Below, in pieces: positions 1 through 8,288 of a DNA stretch of 44,380 bases. The DNA is taken from NCBI GenBank assembly GCA_016186635.1, contig JACPLI010000024.1, positions 1-44,380 of the forward strand, written 5' to 3'. This stretch comes from Candidatus Liptonbacteria bacterium (GTDB lineage Bacteria > Patescibacteriota > Minisyncoccia > UBA6257 > 2-01-FULL-56-20). A program made the translations under genes and the position numbers. The notes under the pieces were generated by a model that saw only the letters and a list, made by a program, of their open reading frames with translations, had not been told where the DNA came from and made no database searches. Position 1 is the first letter of the stretch, and every line of letters starts with the position of its first letter.

Positions 1-137
1 CGGGCAGCACGTCCCGCAGGCACCTCGAGGACGAAGAAGCGGACGAGGCGCAGCACATCCCGATTCCCGAGACGGCTTCCTTTGATGAGTTTGCGGGGCA
101 CGAGTTAAGCATAGAAAAGGTCAAACATCTGTACTAG
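1..137 (+). CDS. C-terminal fragment of a CDS running off the left edge (reads ...HLEDEEADEAQHIPIPETASFDEFAGHELSIEKVKHLY*)
   Basis: Open frame from position 3 to TAG at 135-137; acidic tail; no family recognised. Confidence 0.45.
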   Translation, partial: GSTSRRHLEDEEADEAQHIPIPETASFDEFAGHELSIEKVKHLY

Positions 138-165
138 TCCCAAAATTTATTTACAAAAATGAGCA

Positions 166-218
166 CCCCGCCGTCCTTCATTATTATAATTGCGGTGGCG
201 GGGCGCCATTTTTATAGA
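166..218 (+). terminator. Probable intrinsic terminator
   Basis: GC-rich imperfect hairpin caccccgccgt...gcggtggcggggcg followed by atttttat. Confidence 0.5.
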
Positions 219-315
219 ACCTAGAAACTAAGATTCAGAATCTAGAATAACACTGCAAATATTATGCTATGATTGGGGAAATGTCAATTGAGCGTATGGA
301 TGTAGAATAAAAAAT

Positions 316-1740
316 ATGAATAATAAGCAAAAATCCTTTATTGCCTTTATTTTCCTCGCTTTTTTGATTGTAACCCCTGTCTCCGCTTCGATATTCACCG
401 ACAACCTTTACTTTGGCATTGAAGGAAGCTCTCAAGTATCGAAACTTCAGGAGTTCCTTACTGTGCAAGAGTTGTATTCCGGACCTATCACGGGGAATTT
501 CTATTCTCTTACCCTTAACGCGCTAAAGAAGTTTCAGGAGAAGGAGGGTATCACTCCGGCTGCAGGTTATTTTGGTCCCGTTACCCGGGAAAAGGCAAAT
601 GGGATATTGAGCAAGGACATCAGAGAGTCGAATAAGCAGGCAGTCGTAGAAACAAACTCCGTGCCTATTGTAGCAACGAGCACTGTGCAACTGCAATTGG
701 ACGCGCTTTTGAAGCAGGTGGCGCTTCTCCAGCAGCAGATTGCAGAACAGCAAAAAACTTCCCAAGCAGTGCAGAATCTCCAAACGAAGGTGGAGCAACA
801 GACGCAGGTGATTCAGGAGCAGAAGCAGACAATTGAGCAGATTCAGAAGAATACGAATCCTCCTTCTGTCGTAAAAGCCCCGCAGGGGATGGAGTATGGG
901 CCTGATGGTGTGTTGCAGTGGATGGTGCCTGCGACACCAGTTCCTACACAATTTCCCCCAACTCCGCAAGAGCAAAGTACAATGTTGCCCATAAATACTC
1001 CTCTTCCAGCCCCCGTTTCTGCTCCGCAAACAGTCGAGGTTTCATTAGCGTCATTGGGAGAACTCAAAATATACAAAGTTGGCACGTCGGCGGTGTGGTT
1101 CCACTTTAATCCTTTATCATCAGGGACGTATATACTTTTTTCCAAAGATGGAATTGCTCCATACGAAAAAAGTTTGGGAAAGATTGGGCCATTGGAATCG
1201 AATACTGACTACGTTATTCATGCAAAAGTGCAGAAAGGAAACAGCGTCGCGCTGGTGAAGTTTCCTATCAAAACAAAAATGTCTGTGAGATGTTCTTTCA
1301 GGAACGAAAACGGAAATGATACAGTAAATAATATAGCGGGGTTGATGTATAACGTAGGTCGGGAAACTAATATAAATTGTTACTTTTCATCACAAGGACA
1401 ATCTCCGAATTACATTGATATAAAATCCTTAAACTTTCTGCTTGAAGGAGGATGGGGCGCGAATAGCGCCGCTCCAATACGCTATGAGTTTGTATTGAGG
1501 GACATTGGATTCAAAAAAATTTTCATTTCAGAGAGTCAAGGTACGGACGGGAACTTCTTATTCCGTGGCGTTCGCTTTGAGGCGCCAGTATCGTTCAGGC
1601 TCACGAAAGACGAACGTGGACGTAGTTTGCAACTGTACATATCTTCCAATGTTATTCCCGGACCAGCATTGAAATTAGAATCTTGGACGTTTGAGGCGGA
1701 GGGAAAGGAATACACATATGCGTTGTCAGATATGGATTAG
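316..1740 (+). CDS. Secreted peptidoglycan-binding-domain protein with Q-rich coiled coil
   Basis: N-terminal signal peptide; PG_binding_1-like VSKLQEFLTVQELYSGPITGNFYSLTLNALKKFQEKEGITPAAGYFGPVTREKAN; long Q-rich coiled coil. Confidence 0.82.
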   Translation: MNNKQKSFIAFIFLAFLIVTPVSASIFTDNLYFGIEGSSQVSKLQEFLTVQELYSGPITGNFYSLTLNALKKFQEKEGITPAAGYFGPVTREKANGILSKDIRESNKQAVVETNSVPIVATSTVQLQLDALLKQVALLQQQIAEQQKTSQAVQNLQTKVEQQTQVIQEQKQTIEQIQKNTNPPSVVKAPQGMEYGPDGVLQWMVPATPVPTQFPPTPQEQSTMLPINTPLPAPVSAPQTVEVSLASLGELKIYKVGTSAVWFHFNPLSSGTYILFSKDGIAPYEKSLGKIGPLESNTDYVIHAKVQKGNSVALVKFPIKTKMSVRCSFRNENGNDTVNNIAGLMYNVGRETNINCYFSSQGQSPNYIDIKSLNFLLEGGWGANSAAPIRYEFVLRDIGFKKIFISESQGTDGNFLFRGVRFEAPVSFRLTKDERGRSLQLYISSNVIPGPALKLESWTFEAEGKEYTYALSDMD

Positions 1741-1773
1741 GGAGACATTGCGTGTAGTTTCCATACTATCACT

Positions 1774-2493
1774 ATGAATACCCAACAAACTTTAATTTTG
1801 GACATCGAAACCATCGGCGAAGATTACGACGTGCTCGACAAAGCGACGCAGGAATCCCTTACCCGGTGGATCAAGAAGGAATCCAGCTCCGAGGAGGAAT
1901 ATAAGATCGCGCTCGAGGAGTTGAAGGCCGGGCTCGGCTTTTCTCCGCTTACGGGCTCGATAGTGGCGATAGGCATTTTGGATTATCACAAGAACGAGGG
2001 CGCGGTGTATTTTCAGGCACCCGGCGCACAATATGACGAAACAAAAGAAGACGGAATTCTCTTTAAGGCGATGGAGGAAAAGGAGATGCTCGAGAAGTTT
2101 TGGGAGGTTGCGCGGAAGTGCCAAGTGTTTGTGACATTCAACGGGCGGTCATTCGACATCCCGTTTCTCTTTATACGCTCGGCGGTGCACGGCATCCGTC
2201 CGTCGAAAGACCTTATGCGCGGGCGGTATCTCTACCAGAACAATCCCGATGCGCTCCACATTGACCTTTTGGAGCAGCTTACTTTTTATGGGGCAACGCG
2301 CCGGAAGGGGAGTTTGCACCTCTGGGCGCGGGCATTCGGCATCGAGAGCCCCAAAGCGGCGGGGGTGACGGGGGATGACGTGGGGCCGCTTTTCAAAAAG
2401 AAGAAGTTTTTAGAAATCGCGAAGTACAACGTGGGTGACCTCCGCGCCACGCGGGCGCTCTATGAGAAGTGGAAAACACTACTCAGCTTTTAG
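1774..2493 (+). CDS. Predicted 3'-5' exonuclease, RNase H-like/DnaQ-PolB type
   Basis: LILDIETIG Exo I motif, FVTFNGRSFDIPFL Exo II-like motif, C-terminal YNVGDLRATRALY Exo III-like motif. Confidence 0.82.
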   Translation: MNTQQTLILDIETIGEDYDVLDKATQESLTRWIKKESSSEEEYKIALEELKAGLGFSPLTGSIVAIGILDYHKNEGAVYFQAPGAQYDETKEDGILFKAMEEKEMLEKFWEVARKCQVFVTFNGRSFDIPFLFIRSAVHGIRPSKDLMRGRYLYQNNPDALHIDLLEQLTFYGATRRKGSLHLWARAFGIESPKAAGVTGDDVGPLFKKKKFLEIAKYNVGDLRATRALYEKWKTLLSF

Positions 2494-2520
2494 CGTTAAG
2501 CGTTAAGTTTTGTAGCAACT

Positions 2521-2592
2521 ATCACACGAAATTACGAACAACTGCCGAATATACGAATTCGTATTTTCGTAGCGATTCGTAAATTTGTGCGA
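2521..2592. repeat. Long intergenic inverted repeat (TACGAA family)
   Basis: atcacacgaaattacgaa...atacgaattcgtat...ttcgtaaatttgtgcgat; related copies at 18101-18177 and 33546-33642. Confidence 0.75.
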
Positions 2593-2602
2593 TGATACTC
2601 CT

Positions 2603-2788
2603 ATGAATCTCTATTATCGATTCAAAAACTGGTGCGTCGCCAACAAGCAGGAACTCGGCTTCGGCGCCGTTATTTTCCTTGTTGCGACGGCGAGTTTTGG
2701 TTTAGGATACCTTGCAAACAGGGAGAATACGCGAGCGCCGATTGTGATTGAGCAGTGCGCGAGCTCTACTCCATCGACTGTGAAATAA
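2603..2788 (+). CDS. Small single-TM protein (conserved hypothetical)
   Basis: Start at internal ATG (MNLYYRFKNW); one TM helix FGAVIFLVATASFGLGYLA followed by RAPIVIEQC. Confidence 0.55.
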   Translation: MNLYYRFKNWCVANKQELGFGAVIFLVATASFGLGYLANRENTRAPIVIEQCASSTPSTVK

Positions 2789-2795
2789 TGCCTCT

Positions 2796-2827
2796 GTCAT
2801 AAAGTTGACGATCGTCAACTTTATGAC
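2796..2827. terminator. Perfect 32-bp palindrome between convergent genes, probable bidirectional terminator
   Basis: gtcataaagttgacgatcgtcaactttatgac equals its own reverse complement; lies between a + gene end (2788) and a - gene end (2830). Confidence 0.65.
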
Positions 2828-2829
2828 AA

Positions 2830-3918
2830 CTAACTCATGTGCGCGTGCTGGGGCCAGCGTGAGCGGGTGTAGGATTCCACTTCGCTCAAGCGAAGCGGGG
2901 TGCTCACGTTTCCGGTGCGCACATAGAAGTGCTCGTCGTTGTTGTCGAGCCGCAAGTAGACCGGCGCGGCGCTGGGCTCGACGTCTACCACGCATACCTC
3001 CTTTCCCTCGAGCGCATGGAAGCGGAGACGGGCAAGGTGGCGGAACTCCGCGCCAATCATCTTGTTGAATACTTGCGTAAAATGATTCTCGAATCCGTCG
3101 CGGTCCTGCCGCCCGATGGTGGCATAGTCATAGTGGATTCCCACGGGCCGTCTCGCGTCGTCCACGCCGAGCACGAGGTGCCCGCCGCTTGAGTTAAGGA
3201 ATGCGGCGATGGTTTTGAGCGCAGTCCGCTCAATCTCGCGGTTTACCTGTTTTGTGCGGTGGTCGAAGCGGAGCGATGACTTGAACTCGAGCCGGTCGTG
3301 CTCTCCCTCGGCAAGAAGGTGAGAGACGGTCGGTTGTTCGCGCGGCGCTTGCTCGTTCACGGGGCGGGCGGTGAGCGATTTTTCGATGACGGCAAGCACT
3401 GTTTCGGGGCGTGAGATGTCCGCAAGCGTGAGCACGTGCGCGGAGGCGTTCTCGCGGATATGAATAGTGCCGTAGTGAAGGAGGTTCTTGAAGGGGCCGG
3501 AATGAATGGTAAACGACATTGACGTGTGGAGCGGCGTCATCGTGCTTTGCTTGAAAAATACCCCGCGCGTGTGGAGAATCGCGCCCGGGCGGATGACGTA
3601 GGACTCGTAATACCAGCAGAGGAATGCGTAGACGGTAATCACGAACTGCGCGCCGGAGAGGAGGAGGAACTTGAGCGCTTGATAGGAGATGAGGTCGGGG
3701 AGAAGAGGAATTTGCAGGAAAAATTCGTACTTGTAATTTCCGAGCGCCGCCGCGAGGTAATAGGCGACGAAGGCGCAAAGCTCAATGAGCACAAGCGTCC
3801 GGATGACCACAATCGGGCTCCGTTTGATGCTTACCTCTCCGTTCGTCATATATGAGCAGTCTATGCCGAAATGAGGTTTGGGGGAAGGGAGGGGGATAGT
3901 GCGAGACCCCTTGCGCAC
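2830..3918 (-). CDS. Membrane protein with bacterial-PH-like domain and Schlafen/AlbA_2-type putative DNA-binding domain
   Basis: TM segments, GAILHTRGVFFKQSTMTPLHTSMSF bPH2-like stretch, then HDRLEFKSSLRFD...ALKTIAAFLNSSGGHLVLGVDD typical of AlbA_2. Start uncertain (possible ATG at 3849). Confidence 0.72.
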   Translation of the reverse strand: MRKGSRTIPLPSPKPHFGIDCSYMTNGEVSIKRSPIVVIRTLVLIELCAFVAYYLAAALGNYKYEFFLQIPLLPDLISYQALKFLLLSGAQFVITVYAFLCWYYESYVIRPGAILHTRGVFFKQSTMTPLHTSMSFTIHSGPFKNLLHYGTIHIRENASAHVLTLADISRPETVLAVIEKSLTARPVNEQAPREQPTVSHLLAEGEHDRLEFKSSLRFDHRTKQVNREIERTALKTIAAFLNSSGGHLVLGVDDARRPVGIHYDYATIGRQDRDGFENHFTQVFNKMIGAEFRHLARLRFHALEGKEVCVVDVEPSAAPVYLRLDNNDEHFYVRTGNVSTPLRLSEVESYTRSRWPQHAHMS

Positions 3919-4048
3919 CCTGCGATTTCTGGTACTCTTTGATAGGTTTTGATTTCCGCACTTACCGGGAAATCAGCCTGCGCGCCGCGTGGCGAATGCA
4001 GGATTAACAGGTAAAAACCGGAGTTGTCAATGACTCTAGGAGGATAGG

Positions 4049-5143
4049 ATGAAAAAGAAAAAACTGACATTAGGAGTCATCGGAGACGCCGGTAAATGCG
4101 GCCGATGGTTCCGGAGTTGGGGAAAGCGAAAGGGGTACAAAGTCATCGGTTCTGATGTGGGCACCATGCTCTCTAACCGAGATGTGGCGAGAGGCGCGGA
4201 CATAATCATTGTCGCAGTCCTCCCCATGAAGAATGCGCCTCTTGTGATAAGAGAGATAGCCCCCGTATTGGGCAAGAAGAAGTTTCTCATCTGCATCACT
4301 TCCGTAAAGACCTATGAGGTCAGAGCAATACGGCGGGAAGTAAGATGCGAGGCAGTTGCAATTCACCATTTTTGCTCGCCAACAGTGCCGAACTGGAGAG
4401 GGCAAAATGTGGCAGTCTGCGAAATACGGCTCTCGAAGTGGCGCGTATGGGTTGAGGTAGAGTTCCTCCGAGATTTAGAGGCGACAGTAACGCAAACTAC
4501 TGCGCCTAAGCACGACCGCTATACGAGCGTTACTCAAAACGCGCCTCACTCGATCTCAATCGCGCTTGTTTCGATGATGCGGACGCTCGGCGGTGTTGTT
4601 TTTGCGGAAAGCATGCGATATTCGAGCCCCGTCTATCGCCTACTGCTGATTGGAGCAGGCAGGGTGTTGAGCCAGGATCCTCGGTTGCTCGCCGAGATGC
4701 AGATGACTAATCCCAACGTCCCTAAAATGCTCCGGAAGCTTGAGGGGAGCATCCGCCGCCTGCGTGTTTGGATCCAAGAGAGAAACCTCCATCGTATCTT
4801 AGAGGAGATTGCACTTGACCAGGAATATCTCGGGACGACGTACATCAAAACTTCCTCCGGATTCTTCAACAACCTGAACAGCATGATGGCAAACATTCTT
4901 GCTGAAGGGGGTTCCGAGCGTCTCCTCGTGGTTCGCAACAGCGATGACAGGCCTGGAGATCTCTACCGTGTACTTCAAGTGTTTGCAAGAAGGAGAATCA
5001 ATTTATTCTTCATCTACTCACTCGAGGCGGGACATAAAAGTTTCCGATTCTTTTTTGGTGTTGATCGAGACAGGTCTTCGCCAGAAGTACAGCGAGCACT
5101 CACGGCGGTCCGTTCCCTGAAAGGCATTGAAATCGAACGCTAG
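4049..5143 (+). CDS. Prephenate dehydrogenase-like (TyrA) with C-terminal ACT-like domain
   Basis: GVIGDAGKCGRWFRSWGKRKGYKVIGSD Rossmann motif, ADIIIVAVLPMKN, HHFCSPTVPNWRGQNVAVCE, C-terminal DRPGDLYRVLQVFARRRINLFFIYS. Confidence 0.8.
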   Translation: MKKKKLTLGVIGDAGKCGRWFRSWGKRKGYKVIGSDVGTMLSNRDVARGADIIIVAVLPMKNAPLVIREIAPVLGKKKFLICITSVKTYEVRAIRREVRCEAVAIHHFCSPTVPNWRGQNVAVCEIRLSKWRVWVEVEFLRDLEATVTQTTAPKHDRYTSVTQNAPHSISIALVSMMRTLGGVVFAESMRYSSPVYRLLLIGAGRVLSQDPRLLAEMQMTNPNVPKMLRKLEGSIRRLRVWIQERNLHRILEEIALDQEYLGTTYIKTSSGFFNNLNSMMANILAEGGSERLLVVRNSDDRPGDLYRVLQVFARRRINLFFIYSLEAGHKSFRFFFGVDRDRSSPEVQRALTAVRSLKGIEIER

Positions 5144-5166
5144 AATGAAAATGCAGTTCATCAACC

Positions 5167-5197
5167 AAAAGGCGCTAACGAAAATCGGGCGCCTTTT
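5167..5197 (+). terminator. Probable terminator after the TyrA-like gene
   Basis: aaaaggcgc...gcgcctttt hairpin 24 nt past the stop. Confidence 0.6.
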
Positions 5198-5236
5198 GAA
5201 ATTGCGGGGCACTATACTGCTACTATTAAAAAACCT

Positions 5237-5382
5237 TAAGATACCCTACCCGTTTTAGCCAAAATTCATTTTCCCATTCCCACCCTTCGACAAGCTCAGG
5301 GTGAAGTTGACGCCTTGCTTTTTTCATTTGCCTAGATATCCTATTTTTTTTAGCCAGAACTCATTCTCCCATTCCCACAGGC
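5237..5382. repeat. Duplicated 3' end of the downstream-reading nuclease gene plus hairpin repeat cccttcgacaagctcaggg
   Basis: 5241-5287 and about 5333-5382 are near-copies (ttagccaaaattcattttcccattcccac / ttagccagaactcattctcccattcccac). Confidence 0.75.
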
Positions 5383-6118
5383 GCTTTGCGCCCAAGAACG
5401 CCTCAAAATCGCTTTGCCAATAGGGGAATTCCTTGAGTTCGATTTCGCCCTTAAGCGCGGACCACTCGTGTTCGTGCTCGGGAATGCCGTTTGTGCGCCC
5501 CGCGAATCCGTTTGCGCCGCGCGGCTGGCGAATTTTCTCGCGCCCCCCCTTGAGCCGCCGAGTTGCGCCGCAGAGCGTGCACGTTTGGATTTGGTCAATC
5601 CGCAATATCCAGCGGGTTTGAAGATTCGAGAAGCTGCCCTTGAGGGCATCCATGTACGCGCTCGTTTGGAGGTTGTAATCGCGGTAAATTGCTTGCGAGG
5701 TTTTGATGTCCAAGACGCCGAATTTGCCGTCAATCAAAGCCAAGGCGTCCACCGTACCCGCATACCGCTCGCCGTAATGCACCACGCGGCGCTCGACGAG
5801 TTCGGGGGATACTTGGATATTCTTTCTATCAAGGAATTCCATAAATGAATTCACCGCGGGCTTTACCGATTCTGGAATTTCAGGATTCTTGCCGAGGAGG
5901 ATGCCCTCTACCGTTTCATGAATAAGCGTGCCTTCCTCGGCGGATTTTTGCGTGACATCCTGCGCCGCTTTGAAGTTTTCCGCCTCCGCGTAGAAACGCA
6001 AAAGCGCCGGCTTCGCCTTTATCGAGACGATCTTCGTCACGCGCGGGTACCACACGTTGTCAATCGTGTAACCGCTTGCTTCCTTGAAGCTGGCTTCGTC
6101 TTTAAATGAATCAAACAT
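5324..6118 (-). CDS. PD-(D/E)XK nuclease superfamily protein (RecB/Cas4-like fold)
   Basis: GTLIHETVEGIL, YAGTVDALALIDGKFGVLDIKTSQAIYRDYNLQTSAYMDAL = D...DIKT...Q core motif. Confidence 0.72.
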   Translation of the reverse strand: MFDSFKDEASFKEASGYTIDNVWYPRVTKIVSIKAKPALLRFYAEAENFKAAQDVTQKSAEEGTLIHETVEGILLGKNPEIPESVKPAVNSFMEFLDRKNIQVSPELVERRVVHYGERYAGTVDALALIDGKFGVLDIKTSQAIYRDYNLQTSAYMDALKGSFSNLQTRWILRIDQIQTCTLCGATRRLKGGREKIRQPRGANGFAGRTNGIPEHEHEWSALKGEIELKEFPYWQSDFEAFLGAKRLWEWENEFWLKKIGYLGK

Positions 6119-6119
6119 G

Positions 6120-6213
6120 AAGGAGTAATCGCGAATAACGCGAATTAAGGCAAATAACGCAAATCCATTCGCATTATTGAAATCAATATTAGCATTATTC
6201 GCGATTACTCCTT
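6120..6213. repeat. Long hairpin repeat (AAGGAGTAATCGCGAATAA family)
   Basis: Arms aaggagtaatcgcgaataa (6120-6138) and ttattcgcgattactcctt (6195-6213); right arm encodes the C-terminus of MurC. Confidence 0.85.
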
Positions 6214-7601
6214 AGCAAGGTATCGGTGTAGCGGACAATGTTTCCGGCGCCCATCATTGCGAGCACCGCTGAGCGGTGCGGAGTGATAAGTGATAAGTGA
6301 TAAGTGATAAGTTGAGATACAGCACTCTTTATCTTTTTAGGGTTTGCAACATAGAGCACTGGCTTTTTGGGATACTTCCTTTGTATCGCGGCGGTAAGGG
6401 TCTTTGCGGTGAAGCGGGGATTGATACGGTCTCGGCCGGCAACGTGGTATGTGGGAAGGAGCATGAGTGCATCGGCACCCTTGAACGCAGTCACGAAATC
6501 GGAGAAAAGTTTTTGAAGCCGAAGCGCCTGATGCGGCTGGAAGACGCAGATGAGAGGGGAGCGGGGGAATTTCTCGCGGAATGCGGCGAGGGTTGCCTTA
6601 ATTTCCGTGGGGTGATGGGCGTAGTCGTCGAAGACCAGAGTGCGAAGTGATGAGTGATGAGTGATGAGTGAAGACTCTGTTTTTTCACTTGCCACTTTCC
6701 ACTTAACACTTCCTCTGTATTCCATCCTTCGCCAGGCGCCGCGGTACTTTCCAAGGGCGCGGAGCGCGGTTTTTTTCGGCACACCGAGCGCTCGCGCGGC
6801 GGCCATTGCCGCTACGGCGTTTGAGATGTTGTGCATGCCGGGAATGCGGATTGCCCGGCGCACTTCGCGCGCAATCGGGCTTTTCAGCGAATACCATAGT
6901 ATTTTGCACTTGTGCGCCGCGGCAAGCTTCCTGACGTGCGCCGCGAGTGCGCGGAGCGGGGCGTTGTCGCGATTCAGCACAAGCGTGCCGCCGTGCCGTA
7001 CGCGCCCGAGGAATTGAAGGAATGCGTGCTGAGCGTCGCGAAGTGAGGGGTATATGTCGAGGTGTTCCCGGTCAACATTTGTGATTACGGCGACGGAAGG
7101 GGAGTAGTGGAGAAACGCCCGTCCGTATTCGTCGGCTTCGACAACCAATACATTGTCCGAACCTGCCCGAAAGTTAGAGTTCCTGAATTCACGAAGCAAC
7201 GTGCCGATGATAACTGTGGGGTTTTTTCCTCCCGCAGTGAGCATAAGCGCGATGAGCGCCGTCGTGGTGCTCTTTCCATGCGTTCCCGCGACGGCAATGG
7301 TTGTGGCGGATGCCGTGGTGATTTGACCAAGGAGTTCCGGATAGGAGAGTACCGGAATACCGTTTTTTCGCGCCGCGCGAAGTTCTTCGTGCGCCGGAGG
7401 AATCGCCTTACTGCGGACGACGAGCGCCGTGCCTTTCGGCAACCGCGCAATGCGGATGCCCTCGCGGCGCAGCGCGGCGGTGATGGGGGAGAGTTCCGCA
7501 TCAGACCCGGTAACACGCCACCCGTGCGCTTTGCACCAGCGCGCCAAGGCACTCATGCCGATGCCGCCGATGCCGATGAAGTGGATATGCTTCGTAAACA
7601 T
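6195..7601 (-). CDS. murC: UDP-N-acetylmuramate--L-alanine ligase
   Basis: HFIGIGGIGMSALA, VAGTHGKSTTTALIALML, FDDYAHHPTEIKATL. Confidence 0.94.
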   Translation of the reverse strand: MFTKHIHFIGIGGIGMSALARWCKAHGWRVTGSDAELSPITAALRREGIRIARLPKGTALVVRSKAIPPAHEELRAARKNGIPVLSYPELLGQITTASATTIAVAGTHGKSTTTALIALMLTAGGKNPTVIIGTLLREFRNSNFRAGSDNVLVVEADEYGRAFLHYSPSVAVITNVDREHLDIYPSLRDAQHAFLQFLGRVRHGGTLVLNRDNAPLRALAAHVRKLAAAHKCKILWYSLKSPIAREVRRAIRIPGMHNISNAVAAMAAARALGVPKKTALRALGKYRGAWRRMEYRGSVKWKVASEKTESSLITHHSSLRTLVFDDYAHHPTEIKATLAAFREKFPRSPLICVFQPHQALRLQKLFSDFVTAFKGADALMLLPTYHVAGRDRINPRFTAKTLTAAIQRKYPKKPVLYVANPKKIKSAVSQLITYHLSLITPHRSAVLAMMGAGNIVRYTDTLLRSNRE

Positions 7602-7636
7602 GTAATTGGGTATTTGGCAATTATAGGCAGTTGGCG

Positions 7637-8182
7637 TTACGTGGCGAGGACTGCCGCTGCGGCGAGCACCGCGACTATCTCGAAAGGGAATGTGCGGCTT
7701 TTCACATATATTTTTAAGAACTCAAAGTAGTGGCGAAGTAATATATGCTGGCGCATAGTGGTACGTTCCTCCGGATAATTCCACACCGCGTAACGCTTTT
7801 GTGAAAAGGGCCGGAGCCAGCCGATGCCGTACTCGAAAGAATCCGCCAGAAAATGGCTCCATGTTCCCAGCAGAATGATTCCGCCGAGATATGCGGCGAA
7901 GAGGGTCCTTCCGAAAGAAAAATATGCGAGAAGGGAGATAATGAGCCAGAACAACGGAGCATGGGTCGCGTAGCTTCGATGGGAATCATTCTGCACAAGC
8001 TTCAAGGAGCGATGTTTGATAAAGAAAGGGAGAAAATCGAGGTCAGGCGCAGTTCCCATGAGCGAGCCGGTAAGAAGCAGGACATTCAGCGTATCGGCGT
8101 CGAACATTCCGTCTGCGTGCGTTATCTTGAGGAATGAGACGCTGACAAGGTATCCGAGGGCGATGTGGCCGGGGGTGAGCAT
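7637..8182 (-). CDS. YdjM-like membrane-bound metal-dependent hydrolase
   Basis: MLTPGHIALGYL, APDLDFLPFF, HRSYATHAPLFW, GTWSHFLADS. Confidence 0.75.
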   Translation of the reverse strand: MLTPGHIALGYLVSVSFLKITHADGMFDADTLNVLLLTGSLMGTAPDLDFLPFFIKHRSLKLVQNDSHRSYATHAPLFWLIISLLAYFSFGRTLFAAYLGGIILLGTWSHFLADSFEYGIGWLRPFSQKRYAVWNYPEERTTMRQHILLRHYFEFLKIYVKSRTFPFEIVAVLAAAAVLAT

Positions 8183-8288
8183 AAGGATATAGCTTTAAGC
8201 TTTAAGCGATAAGGATTCACGAAACATAAAATAGTGTCATAAAAGGTATATTGGACGACAGAATAAGCAATGGAAATGAGCAGTCCCC

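Noticed and set aside
523-1029. Minus-strand ORFs antisense to the peptidoglycan-binding gene (523..1029, 665..937, 843..1145)
   Set aside because: They are low-complexity shadow translations of Q-rich coding DNA; the + strand ORF has a signal peptide and domain support.
6283-6311. Tandem gtgataa repeats as a CRISPR array
   Set aside because: Units are 7-9 bp with no spacers; they are coding in MurC.
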